Shown here piece after piece: positions 1 to 9,522 of a DNA stretch of 64,000 bases. Location of the stretch: NCBI GenBank assembly GCA_025765615.1, contig JAIVFJ010000001.1, positions 372,001-436,000 on the forward strand, in the 5' to 3' direction. Each line of letters starts with the position of its first letter. The first letter of the stretch is position 1. Position numbers and translations under genes: made by a program. The notes below the pieces were generated by a model that worked only from the letters and a program-made list of their open reading frames with translations, did not search any database and was not told the DNA's origin. Source of the DNA: Zopfochytrium polystomum (Eukaryota > Chytridiomycota > Chytridiomycetes > Chytridiales > Chytridiaceae).

Positions 1-183
1 GAGATAAAGCTTAGAGTGTATCAAACTGGTCACAAGCACAGAAACTTAATTTGAGGCTGCAGGCAAACCTTCTCCACTTGATCGACTTCACGCACTTCCG
101 CGTTGACCTGACGCCTCATCACTGTGCTCTAAATGTTTTAAGAAGAATTGTAAGCTTGCGACTCCTTGGGAATATTGAGTGCT

Positions 184-1968
184 TCATAGTACCGTCACAG
201 CAGGAGGCTCCCCTTTTACAGGCGAGACGTCTTTTCTCAAGTGCACTGCCGCACAGTCGCGCCCAAGTATGAGAATAAGCTGCGCCACCGTCTCGCCTCC
301 TTCTCCAACATCAATGAAACCAGCTGTGATCGAAGTGCTAAATTTCTCAAAGATCTGATTGAGATGAACCGCGTGATGCATCCAACAAGCACCAGCTTCT
401 GCGAGGATGGGTTCAGAAGGGAGCCCGGCGACAACGTGCTGCCGCGTGTCGTCAATCCCATAGCACCACCACATATGTGACGCAACAAGCTCAGAAGCAA
501 TGTACGACCTCATAACGACGAACGGCACTCTGGTGCGAACTACAGCAATTGCAAACGTCTCGTCAAACTTAGGCTTGGAAGTCCCGCCAGCCAACTTCAA
601 AACAGCCAGCGTGCGGACTTTTCTCTTGGACGATTCATCCTTCATCAGGGACTGCCATAATGGACGACCCAGGGCGAAGAGTCGCCCTGCACCCAACGCA
701 ACATCGAGAGGCTTGCCGTACGCACTCTTTTGCCCAACATCAAAACTGCCGATCAAAAACAAGGGGCGGAAGATCTTTAATCCCTGCACGACACGCATGG
801 ACGGGTCTTGTTCCGCTGATGGGCCGATGGTAGATATTCTGGATGTCGTATCCATCATTATGATAAACGCCTGTGTTTGTTTCTTGCTGAAGAGCTTGGC
901 GGCCGCGCTCCTCATTCTGACAAAGGCCGTTCCAGTACGATTGGTTGATTTGGGAACGGTTTGGTAATCTCGCATCTGGTGCGCCTCATCAAAGACAAAC
1001 AGCATCTTCAACGATCCGTGGTCGCTAAGTCCACTCTTCTTATTGGTGATGCTCCGCATTGCCCGCTCTAAGTCTTCATAAAATAAATCTCGCGTTCCTG
1101 CCGTCACTTGTTGCTTGAAAAAATAGTGCGATATGTCTTCCGATGGGCGTTGCGATCCGTTGTTGGCTCGGAGGTAACTGTTTACTACTTCGTAACACGC
1201 CTTGAAGTAACTTTCAAAGTCGCTGCTGCCTTTGAGAAGCTCGTCTGCAATGTTGGAGCGTTGGGGAAATCCAGTCCATGACTTCCGCATGAAGCTGCAA
1301 TAGACTACGTAGAATGACTTTGAAAGCTCCGCGATTGATCGAGATTTTCCTGAACCACTCGTCTGCACGATCGAGACACCAGGAAAAAAGCAGTCCTCTC
1401 CATAGCTTGTCGAGCAGCGAATTATTTCATTCTTCAAGTGTTCAATGTAGTCATCGGGGTCAGTAAATCTCTGGAAGAAAGCGGCCTCCAGGTCGTCCAT
1501 CTCGTACTCTCTGAACAGATCCATTGGCTGAGAAAGGTCCACACCGGACAATTGCTTGATGACCTCCCGAACGCTTGCCGGTGTTGAATCCTCGTTCATC
1601 ATCTCGTAGAAGATCGCATTGGCAAGGGCTTGTGTGAGCACAAGCTCCAGCGTTGTAAGGTTTGGGCTCCGAGCAGCAACCGCTGGAATGACGTGATTCT
1701 TGACAAAGTCGAGGCGATCCTGATCCAACTTCGCTCGGCCGATTCGTTTTGCCTCCTTCAATTCCTCCTTCGACATTCTCACAATCTTATCGAGGCCGAT
1801 ATAGTCGATGATGTCGTGAAGCTCGCTTGGTATAATCGGAAGCCGCTCTTCTTGTGATGTGATTCCCGACTCAAGATTCAAAGATAGGATGTCTGCGTGG
1901 CCCGGCTCCAATTCCCCGTCTATCGCAATGTGGCCATCTTCAAGTGCGAAAGCTGTGTTTGGATCCAT
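184..1968 (-). CDS. P-loop NTPase, Crinkler/transposon-associated type
   Basis: A single open frame of about 594 residues, starting at the ATG at 1968 (the frame runs a few codons upstream but without an ATG) and ending in TGA. Near residues 200-210 a hydrophobic strand leads into a Walker A-like loop, QTSGSGKSRS; about 115 residues later the strand MLFVFDEAH gives a Walker B with DEAH-like acid residues. The first 200 residues are acidic and helical. The QxSGxGKSR pattern is typical of large expanded NTPase families of fungi and oomycetes that occur beside or inside Crinkler (CRN) effectors and are thought to come from transposons; that link is family knowledge, not seen here. No nuclease or Crinkler header domain is visible. 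No intron is needed, unlike most neighbours, which would suit a mobile-element origin. Substrate unknown. Confidence 0.6.
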   Translation of the reverse strand: MDPNTAFALEDGHIAIDGELEPGHADILSLNLESGITSQEERLPIIPSELHDIIDYIGLDKIVRMSKEELKEAKRIGRAKLDQDRLDFVKNHVIPAVAARSPNLTTLELVLTQALANAIFYEMMNEDSTPASVREVIKQLSGVDLSQPMDLFREYEMDDLEAAFFQRFTDPDDYIEHLKNEIIRCSTSYGEDCFFPGVSIVQTSGSGKSRSIAELSKSFYVVYCSFMRKSWTGFPQRSNIADELLKGSSDFESYFKACYEVVNSYLRANNGSQRPSEDISHYFFKQQVTAGTRDLFYEDLERAMRSITNKKSGLSDHGSLKMLFVFDEAHQMRDYQTVPKSTNRTGTAFVRMRSAAAKLFSKKQTQAFIIMMDTTSRISTIGPSAEQDPSMRVVQGLKIFRPLFLIGSFDVGQKSAYGKPLDVALGAGRLFALGRPLWQSLMKDESSKRKVRTLAVLKLAGGTSKPKFDETFAIAVVRTRVPFVVMRSYIASELVASHMWWCYGIDDTRQHVVAGLPSEPILAEAGACWMHHAVHLNQIFEKFSTSITAGFIDVGEGGETVAQLILILGRDCAAVHLRKDVSPVKGEPPAVTVL

Positions 1969-2606
1969 AGTTGTGACAAGGACCCCAACCAAGACATAAG
2001 CACATGTCGAAAAAAAAATAGAAAAATGAAAAACTGAGGAAAAGGGAAACGATAAGGCGGATTAAATGAACACACACTTGATTTGCCAACCCATCCAGAC
2101 TGAAGTCTGTGCCTACAAAGAATAAGAAAAAAAAATAAAGAATAAGTATGAGATAACAATATTATGAGCTAGTTACCAGTAATGAATGGTGTGTTGCTAC
2201 ATCACAGTCCCTCCATGGTTTCTGAGGTTGGTGACGTCAGGATTACATGCAACTTTGGACTCTGGCTGTCATTGGCTGGCCACTCTCCGTACACAGGCTT
2301 GACATTGCTGCGTTTTGATGGGGAAAAAAAAGGGGAAAGAGAAAAGTTAGCGTGAAACAAGTTTTGGGAGAAGGGCCACCTCCTTGTCTCTCCCTTGTGG
2401 TGGCTTCCCTGTTGGGTCCCGTTCTGTATTCATCAATGTCAACAACTTAGAGAATGTGCGGGTGCATTTCGACTGCCTATCGAAATCTCAAATTGGGAGT
2501 GCACTGACCAGGAAGGTGGGAAGAAGTGGCAGGATTGGCAGGAATTTGGTCCCACTTCCAATCACCACCACAGTATTCTCGTTTCCCTGATAGGCAGTGG
2601 AGAGTT
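1969..2606. other. Intergenic, no gene seen
   Basis: A-rich stretches (about 2010-2150) lie upstream of the NTPase gene and may be its promoter. Two short overlapping plus-strand frames at 2384-2610 lack any family resemblance and are not called. Confidence 0.4.
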
Positions 2607-3167
2607 TTAGTGTGATTTAGTCTCGCCGGCGCGCTTCATCCCGGCCGCGGCCTTTGCCTTTGCGTTCTGCAAGCCGGAATTGGCCTTGGCCTTGACGTTC
2701 TGCGCCCCCGCCTTGACCTAGTCGCCGAATTTTTTGAGACCGGCTATGGCTTTAGACGCCTGGATCTTTTGCAGCGCGCCCTTGAACCGGCCGATCGGCA
2801 TCTTGCCCGGGAGGTTTGGGACGGGACCGCCCGCGCCGGCCTTTTTGCCGGATGCGGGCATCGACGCGGAGCGCTTGAAGTCTGGGCGCGGCATCGGGGC
2901 GAGCCGGGTTTGCTTCTCGCGGTGGTGGTCGACACCGGCGTTGAAGCCGCCCTTGACGGCCTCGGCGACGACGCCTTTGGTGGTGACTTCCTCGCCGCCG
3001 GGCAAGTAGCTGTTCACGACGGACTTCCCGGCACCCTTTAACGCGCCAATGGCCACGGCCGACGCGCCGCTCTGGGGTGTCGGGTCGTGCTTCTTGCCGC
3101 CAAACATTTTCCGCATCTTGTTCGCCGCGCTTAGTCCTGGTCTTGCCAGTTCCTGGTGGGCCTGCAT
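2607..3167 (-). pseudogene. Basic Ala/Lys/Gly-rich reading frame with an in-frame TAG
   Basis: From 3167 the minus strand is open for 149 residues of very basic, Gly/Ala/Lys/Pro-rich sequence, then hits TAG at 2718-2720. The same frame continues with matching composition (repeats of the type NVKAKA / NAKAKA) for about 36 more residues to TAA at 2607-2609, so the TAG looks like a point interruption (CAG to TAG would give Gln). The upstream end runs directly into the helicase remnant through a possible splice site at 3163. The helicase frame does not continue past its Walker A loop; this frame takes over, so two unrelated pieces may have been joined. Function not recognised; could be a chromatin- or nucleic-acid-binding tail or a degraded gene. 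Confidence 0.4.
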
Positions 3168-3910
3168 ATGGAATCGCCTTGTAGGTATGACGCAGGGCGA
3201 GAACCTTACATTGAATTAATGATAAGGCTCCAAGCTGGCAGCATGAAAGAGCCTCCTTCACTGCAAAAATTTGAGTAATATTGAGGAATTCGCCAAACTT
3301 GACGACGGTTGTCGGTCTCTCAAAGACGTCTGGAGGATTCACGCCGTGCAAAACTTTGTCTTCGGAGTTGGAGGCAATCTCCGCTCGAAGTCTTGGAGCG
3401 ACGCCAGGATCCGATCAGTATCAGTCGGGATAGCAGTTTCAATTTTGAGGACGTGAAGTCGTAATATCTCATTCAAGTTCACATCGTCATGGTAGTATTG
3501 GCGACCCCAGACCTTGAATTGGCAAACTGCTTCGCCTGTCCGTCCTGGCTCGACAACCTTTGAAACTCGCACCTAGTCGCAGTCTTCGCGAAGCTCGCCG
3601 GCGCCAGTCAAATCTGCTGCCGAAAACAGCGAGATATCGCCAGCAGCAACATCGACTCCGGGTGGGAACAAGAATTGATGCTCATCGTCCACGTCGACTT
3701 CAATGGGAAAAAACCGAGGCGAAGTTTCGCGCGCGCCTTTCTGAAGCTGGGCTCGCGTCCTCGAGAACAGGTCAGATGAAAGTCTTGAGGTAGTCGGACC
3801 CCGAATTGAAGACCTTTGGGCACGGCTCAAGGGGATGCTCCTCCCAGGGATAGGCCTCGCCGAAGAGCTTCCTGCGATTCAGTTTCAGGACCCACACAAA
3901 ATGCACTCAA
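3163..3910 (-). pseudogene. Remnant of an SF1 (Upf1/Dna2-like) helicase
   Basis: Pieces appear in order on the minus strand: an N-terminal piece (HFVWVLKLNRRKLFGEAYPWEE, about 3910-3770), an acidic segment (about 3690-3576), an in-frame TAG at 3573-3575, a continuing segment, a one-base frame change near 3370, then FGEFLNITQIFAVKEAL, a Q-motif-like helix, leading through a clean GT-AG intron (3163-3209) into PPGTGKTRTK. The pattern 'xxxNxxQxxAVxxAL...LIQxPPGTGKT' is that of superfamily 1 helicases with the Upf1/Dna2/senataxin-type P-loop. Motifs II-VI are missing: downstream sequence switches to an unrelated basic frame. The stop, the frame change and the missing core make this a truncated relic, unless the stop and shift are sequencing errors. 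Confidence 0.5.
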
Positions 3911-4848
3911 AGATAACTCGCAGACACAAAAGGCTATGTATGCACAAAACATTTCCTTTTTCACTTGAAAAATGATTAGTCGAAGAGCGTTTTTGTGGCT
4001 GCTCTGTTTCTTTGAGGCTGTCTCTCTTTCTTCTATGGAAAATGCGGTCTTTGTTTTAGCATGCGCAGTCTTTTTGTTTTTTTTTTTTTTTTTTTTTTTT
4101 TTGTGCACCTGCTCGTTTTTTGAGTGTGATTGTTTTCATTGTTATGAAAACGGGAAATCAATCTGTTTATTTTTGTTCACACAAGAACTGTGTCTCGTTT
4201 TTTACCAATTTTTCAAGTTTTGCACCCGCCCATCCCACCTACCTACCTACTCTTACCGGCACGTGCGGGCGGTTTTTCAATTTTCTCTGCTCCCGAAGGG
4301 GAAGTCCACAAACCCGCACATTGAGTGCGTGTGCGCGTGTGCGTGTGCGTGTGCGTGTACGATTTCGTGACAGTCTGTCCGCGGAGCGGATTAAGCAAGC
4401 ACCCTTGTCTTTTTTTTTTCGCGCTCCGCATGCTCTGTCTTCGAGACGGGCGGGAGCAGCAGCTGGGCCTGTCTCCTTCCCAGCGCTTTCGCGAAATTGG
4501 AAAACAACAAAGTGCTTTTCTTGGCCTGCTGTCTGTCTGTCTGCCTGCCTGTCTCCTTCCCACTGTTGCCACGAAAATACGAAAATGAGAAAGGACTCCC
4601 CCACCTTGTTCCCGTGTGGGGGGGGGGGGGGGAACCCTAGATTGGGCGAGCTGTCTCTGTCGGAAGATCTATCCTCGTTTCTTCTTTCACACTCGTTGGC
4701 AAAATTCCTTTTAAACAGCTGCCCTTTCGCCCCCTTCCCCCCTCCTCAACGAAAACTGACTTTTCGAAGAAAGATCTCCTTCGTGCTCACCCAAGCAACA
4801 CACACACACACACACACCCTCACAAAGAAGAACACAAGAACACCCATC
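3911..4848 (+). promoter_or_regulatory. Upstream region of the SAP gene, low-complexity rich
   Basis: No coding support. Holds a T run (about 4077-4102), a (GTGTGC)n-like tract (4325-4360), CTGT/CTGC tracts (about 4525-4555), a G run (4618-4632), a CT-rich stretch (about 4690-4750) and a (CA)n tract (4797-4818) ending just before the start codon. A long open frame runs through it into the gene, but its translation is low-complexity, so it is read as promoter and 5' leader. Confidence 0.45.
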
Positions 4849-7330
4849 ATGCCAGCCGTCTCACGGAAAAATGCTCGCAGGGTCGCGGACGGTAACGCTT
4901 CCAACGCCAGCGTGTCCAATGCCGCAGCCGGGGCCGCCAACATCTCCTCCACCGCCGCTCCCGCCGTCGAAGCCGCCGGCGACACGACAGGCCGTCCCTC
5001 CCGTCCCGCCAAGACCCTGGCCCGCACTCGCATCAACCAGTCCGTAGCCGCCGCCGCCGCCACTGGCGGTCGCGTCGGAACTTACCGCAGTGCTCGTTCT
5101 GGCTCCGCCTCGTTGTTGCCTGGGGGCCCCCCCGTCGCGTCTGGCCCTTCCAACACCGTCAATCAGTCCCACTACCCAATGACGATGAATACGACGGAAA
5201 GGACGGAAGCGACTATTCTTGCGCTCCAGGAAGACCTCGCCGAGCAAGTCCGCGCCGCGTCTTTCGCGGCCGATGTTGCCGCCAGGGTGCACCCCCGCCT
5301 CCACGCCTGCACCCTCAACGAGCTCCGCGGACTTGTCAAACTGCACGGCTTGGCGCTTCCTCGTCTTCGCAACGCCCCTGTGAGCGGATACTATTTTTTT
5401 TTTTCTTTTTTTCTTTTTTTTGAATTTTTGAATTTTTGAATTTTTCTTCTCTCTGAATTTTTCAAATTTTGCTATGTGCCTAATGAGAAAGCGTACGCTG
5501 ACACCACACATCAGAGAGACCGTTTGGTGGATTCGCTGGTCGAGAAGCTTACTGCGTCGTTTGTGCCAATGGACGTTACAGACCCCATGACCATGAATGC
5601 GACGGAAACGACCGAAGCGACTATTCTTGCGCTCCAGGAAGACCTCGCCGAGCAAGTCCGAGCCGCCTCTTCCGCGGCCGACGTTGCCGCAAGAGTGCAC
5701 CGCCGACTCCACGCCTACACTCTCGGCGAGCTCCGCGGACTTATCAAACTGCACGGCTTGACGCTGGCGCGCCTTCGCAGTGCCTCCGTGAGTGCACAAT
5801 CGTCTGGTTTCTTTTTTCATTTTCTCTCGATTTGTCGGCCCTTTCTAATCTTATTATTACACACCAGAGAGACCGAATGGTTGATTCCCTGGTCCAGTCG
5901 CTGACTGCATCGTTTATGCCGGCGCCGACGGCCGCGGCCACGCCGGTAGCGACACCTTCGATCCCCAACTTGATTACCACCGAAGAACAGGTCGAGAGCA
6001 GCACCACCAGTGCCATAGGCATCACCACCCCTCGCAAGGTCCGCACCGCTGCGCAGCAACTGATGAGGGAGGCCATGCGGGCAAACCCGGGCCTCCGCTC
6101 ACCTCCCCTGCGCGCCAAAGTGGCAGCCCTGTCCTACCAGCGCAAGAAGGCGGCGGGCCACGTGACTGCTCATAAGGAGAACGCTCACAGCCGCAGCGTT
6201 CTGAGGGACGAGTTGCGCGCGTGGAAGCGTGCGGCGGTGCGACGGGAGATTCGGCGCGAGCTTGAGCGGCGTGCGGCTGGAAAGGAGCACCCAAAAATCG
6301 ATTATGAGAGGCGGCTGTCGAAGGCTCTTCGGATCTCGCAGGCGGCTTATCGCAAGGCGGTCACTCATAGGTGGTTTGAGATGAAGCGGCCGCGGCAGTA
6401 TCCCGAGATGCAGTCGACGGCGACACATCGGGCCGCTGAGTACCTTCAACCGCCTCCGCTCGCGGGATCGCCCATCGTGTCCGAGTCCGAATATCTGAGT
6501 TTCCGACAGAGCGCGCTTCCCGCCGCAGCTTGGCTGCACCACTGCCGCTCTGGGTTGAAAGAGGACATAGATAGTCTGACGGCCAGCAAACCCTGTAAAC
6601 CGGCCATCCCGTGCCTCGATTTACCGCCGCGGCCGTCGTGGTCACGTTGCCCGAGGCCTGTGGACCCATTGGTGCCGTATCCGACTTCTCCGGAACGGCC
6701 GCCGTGGTCCACCCTCTCAAACCACCCAACCCGCGACGAAAGGCGGCCAATCGCCCGCCCTCGACCGCCGCAGCCACCCCTATTCCCACTTCCGCAGCAG
6801 ACAGCATCGGTGGTTATTCCGCCGCCGCCCGTTCTGCCGCAGCCGCGGCAACAACAACTTCAGCAGAAACAACAGCAGCCACAGCGACCACAAGGCCGGC
6901 AGCCGCTCCGGCAGTTGCCAGAACACTCCAAAATCCGCTACCTAAGCCGCCACTGCTTCCCCCGTTGCAACGGTCCACAGCCTTGATTGTTCCGCCACCA
7001 GCGCCCGTTCTGCGGCAGCAGCAACAACAGCAGCAGAAACAAAACCACCCACAGCAGCCACCGCGTCCGCACGGCCGGCAGCCGCTCCGACAGCTGCAGG
7101 GACCCGCCGAAGCCCCGCGATTGCCCGTCGCACCACCGACAACGGCTTTGGCCACGGAGCCTTGGGAAGTGTGGTGCGATCCTCCAGAGCAGACCGCCAC
7201 TTTCCGAGTGGCCACCAGGACGTGGTCAATGTGGGGTGATCCGGCGAAAGGAGAGACAGCTGCTGCAGTGAAATGGAAGGGGAAGGAGCGGGCAACGGCA
7301 CTAGACGATAAGGAGAACATTTACCTGTAG
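4849..7330 (+). CDS. Protein with two tandem SAP-like domains and Pro/Gln-rich C-terminus
   Basis: Start ATG at 4849 (context ccATCATGCC). Exon 1 (4849-5379), exon 2 (5515-5787) and exon 3 (from 5868) are joined by phase-0 introns with clear GTGAGC/GTGAGT donors and CATCAG/CACCAG acceptors. Each of the first two exons ends in the first part of a SAP-like helix-extended loop-helix (TLNELRGLVKLHGL... and TLGELRGLIKLHGL...), and the next exon supplies the end (RDRLVDSLVEKL, RDRMVDSLVQSL). SAP domains bind AT-rich scaffold DNA in nuclear proteins; DNA binding is inferred. Exon 3 adds a strongly basic Arg-rich helix region (about 6050-6380) and then Pro/Gln repeats with an internal duplication of about 190 bp (6806-6960 and 6985-7130). 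Between those copies the frame changes by one; the second frame ends with a conserved module, EPWEVWCDPPE..., and TAG at 7328-7330. Without the shift the protein would end at 6986. Confidence 0.6.
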
Positions 7331-8170
7331 AGACACTGTTAGCTTGTCCGCCGCCGCCTTTGCCGTTCCCAGTTCCCTCCTTCCACCCCTTACCCCCTTT
7401 CTCTTTCTTCAGCCCCTCCCAACGGCTCTCTTTCCCTTCCTCTCCAGTTTTATGTACTTATATTTTCGATTACGAATGAACTCTGGACTAGGGGCGGAAG
7501 CCCACCGCAAGAAGCCGATGGACCCCACGAAAAAAGGTCCACTCGGCGATTTGAAATCCGGCTGGAGGTTGGAAGGGATACGTCTGTCCAAATCCTTCCT
7601 TCCTCCCAAGCGAAACGAGGAGCGCCCACCCCCGACGCTATGCTATGTGGGTGGCCGCTACTTTTATGTCAATATGCTCAGCGATCGGAGCGGAAGCGAT
7701 ACAGGAGGCGACGATCAATATGTGGGCTTGGACGCGACGGCGGGGCTATCGACGAAGCTGATTCGGTGCGGCCCTTACTTACTCGGTTATTATATCTGGA
7801 CCCCACCCACCTCATTCGTCAAGTCCGCCGTGCCTCCACCACCAATAAATCGACATTGACCGCTGCCTCTCCTCCTACCGCTCCATCGCGAACCGGACTA
7901 GGCCCCTCAGATGTAAAAAGGGGACTCGTTGTCCGGTGTAAATAATTAAAGGGAATGGGAGGGGGAATTTCGAGCTTGTTGCTCCCTCCCACCGAACAGC
8001 CGTCGGACCCTGGTGAAGGGTCCGGCTAGCAGGGTATCTATGGGTGGGGTGGATTATACAGACTGTACAGAGTTCCACCTCACCCCCCTTTGCGTTGATA
8101 GTACGATAGTACGCGGCCACCCTCCCTTTTCGATATTGCTGTTTTTCTGGTGGCCGCCTGTTCTAGCGAT
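7140..8170 (+). repeat. Tandem segmental duplication, copy A (3' module and downstream region)
   Basis: The end of the SAP gene plus downstream DNA is repeated about 1.4 kb further on. Matching blocks in order are GAGCCTTGGGAA..TGGTGCGA (7159 and 8601), ACTCTGGACT.GGGGCG (about 7483 and 8909), GGGTGGCCGCTACTTTTATG (about 7650 and 9077), and GATTATACAG.CTGTAC (about 8053 and 9112). Copy A is longer; copy B has lost internal blocks. The part after 7330 shows no convincing gene of its own. Confidence 0.75.
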
Positions 8171-8574
8171 AGTTGCTTTCTTGAGCATGATCGTCTTCCT
8201 TTTTTGTTGCGTGTTTTTGCAACAATCATGTTTTGATTATTATTAGCTTGCGGCGTTTGGTTCCCTCCTTTTTTTTTTTTTTTTTGTTCTTGCAAGACCA
8301 CTTCTTCTCCATTTGGTTTTGTTAGGCACTGCAAGCCCACCAGTTCATTCACCAGGCGAGATCCCCCTTTCCCGCGAAGAATACGTCTTCTTTTTCTAGT
8401 TCAGTGCTCATGCGCATGTAATCTCGCTTTTGGTTTCCTTCTCCTCCTTATTGGGTGGTACGAATATAATTGACTAACTTAGAACACCTGTTTCGGTGGC
8501 GAAGGAAGAAGTATCGACTGAACTTTCTTGTGTTGTTTACATAGTACGAGTCCCCCTTTCTACCCTTCGTCCTT

Positions 8575-9200
8575 TCCGACCACGACGGCCGCGGTCACCG
8601 AGCCTTGGGAAATCTGGTGCGATCCTCCAGAGGAGACCGCCACTTTCCGAGTGGCCCACCAGGACGTGGTCGATGTGGGCGATCCGGCGAAAGGATATAC
8701 GGTTGCCGCAGTGAAATGGAAGGGGAAGCAGCGGGCAACGGCGCCCGACGATATGAAGAACTATTGCTTGGATAAGGAGAACTTTTACGTATAGTAACAC
8801 TGCCAGCTCGTCCGCCGCCTCTGCCTTCCCACTTCCCTCCTCCCCTTTCTTCCCTAATCTCTCTTTCCCTTTCTCTCCATTTACTTATTACTCGATGACG
8901 TATCAACTCTGGACTTGGGGCGCAAGCCCATCGCTAAGAAGCTGACGGACCCCACGGAAAGGAGTCCGGCCGGCGCTATGAAATCCGGCGGGGGTTGGAA
9001 GGGACATCTATCTAACTCCGTCCTTCCTCCCTCCCAAGCTAAACGAGGAGTGTACACCCCCGACGCTGTGTTATGTGGGTGGCCGCTACTTTTATGTCAA
9101 TATGGGGTTGGATTATACAGCCTGTACTGAGTTCCACCTCGTCTGCCTTAGGATTGATAGTACGGCCAGCCTCCGTTTTGGGTATTGTTGTTTTTTGGGT
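8575..9200 (+). pseudogene. Truncated second copy of the SAP-gene 3' module (copy B)
   Basis: Frame 8575-8794 encodes EPWEIWCDPPEETATFRV and continues to KWKGKQRATAPDD and DKENFYV, clearly homologous to the C-terminus of the SAP gene, and ends in TAG at the same place. No SAP or basic region precedes it; the short frame upstream (8528) begins in unrelated sequence. Reading frame is conserved despite many substitutions, so it may still be used as an exon, but as it stands it is a detached 3' fragment. Confidence 0.6.
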
Positions 9201-9522
9201 GCGCCCATTTTAGCGTTCCAAAAACGAAAGAAGGAGCGGTTAGCTTATTGCCCTTGGAATCTGACTCAGCCGCGGCTGGGGAGGATTTCAAGGCGATATT
9301 GTACAGATTATTTCAGTAAACTTACGAGAATTATGAAATAAATGTAATAAAAGGAGCATTTGGGTATTTTGAAGTCGTTTCGTCGGTGTGTGGACGCGCC
9401 GTGTCATCGTGTTCTACTCAATATTGTTTTTCTGTTGAATATTCGAGTACGCCCTCCGCCCCGTTATACCCTATACATACATACCTTTATTTCTAAGGAA
9501 CTATTTTTTGGACACTCCAACC
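9201..9522. other. Intergenic, probable GPCR promoter
   Basis: No coding signal. AT-richer, with a possible poly(A) signal AATAAA near 9339 at the end of the duplicated region and a run of ATAC repeats (9472-9484) upstream of the receptor start. Confidence 0.35.

Noticed and set aside
4120..4848. Upstream extension of the SAP gene reading frame
   Set aside because: Low-complexity translation through T, GT and CA tracts; the ATG at 4849 has better context and is followed by gene-like sequence.
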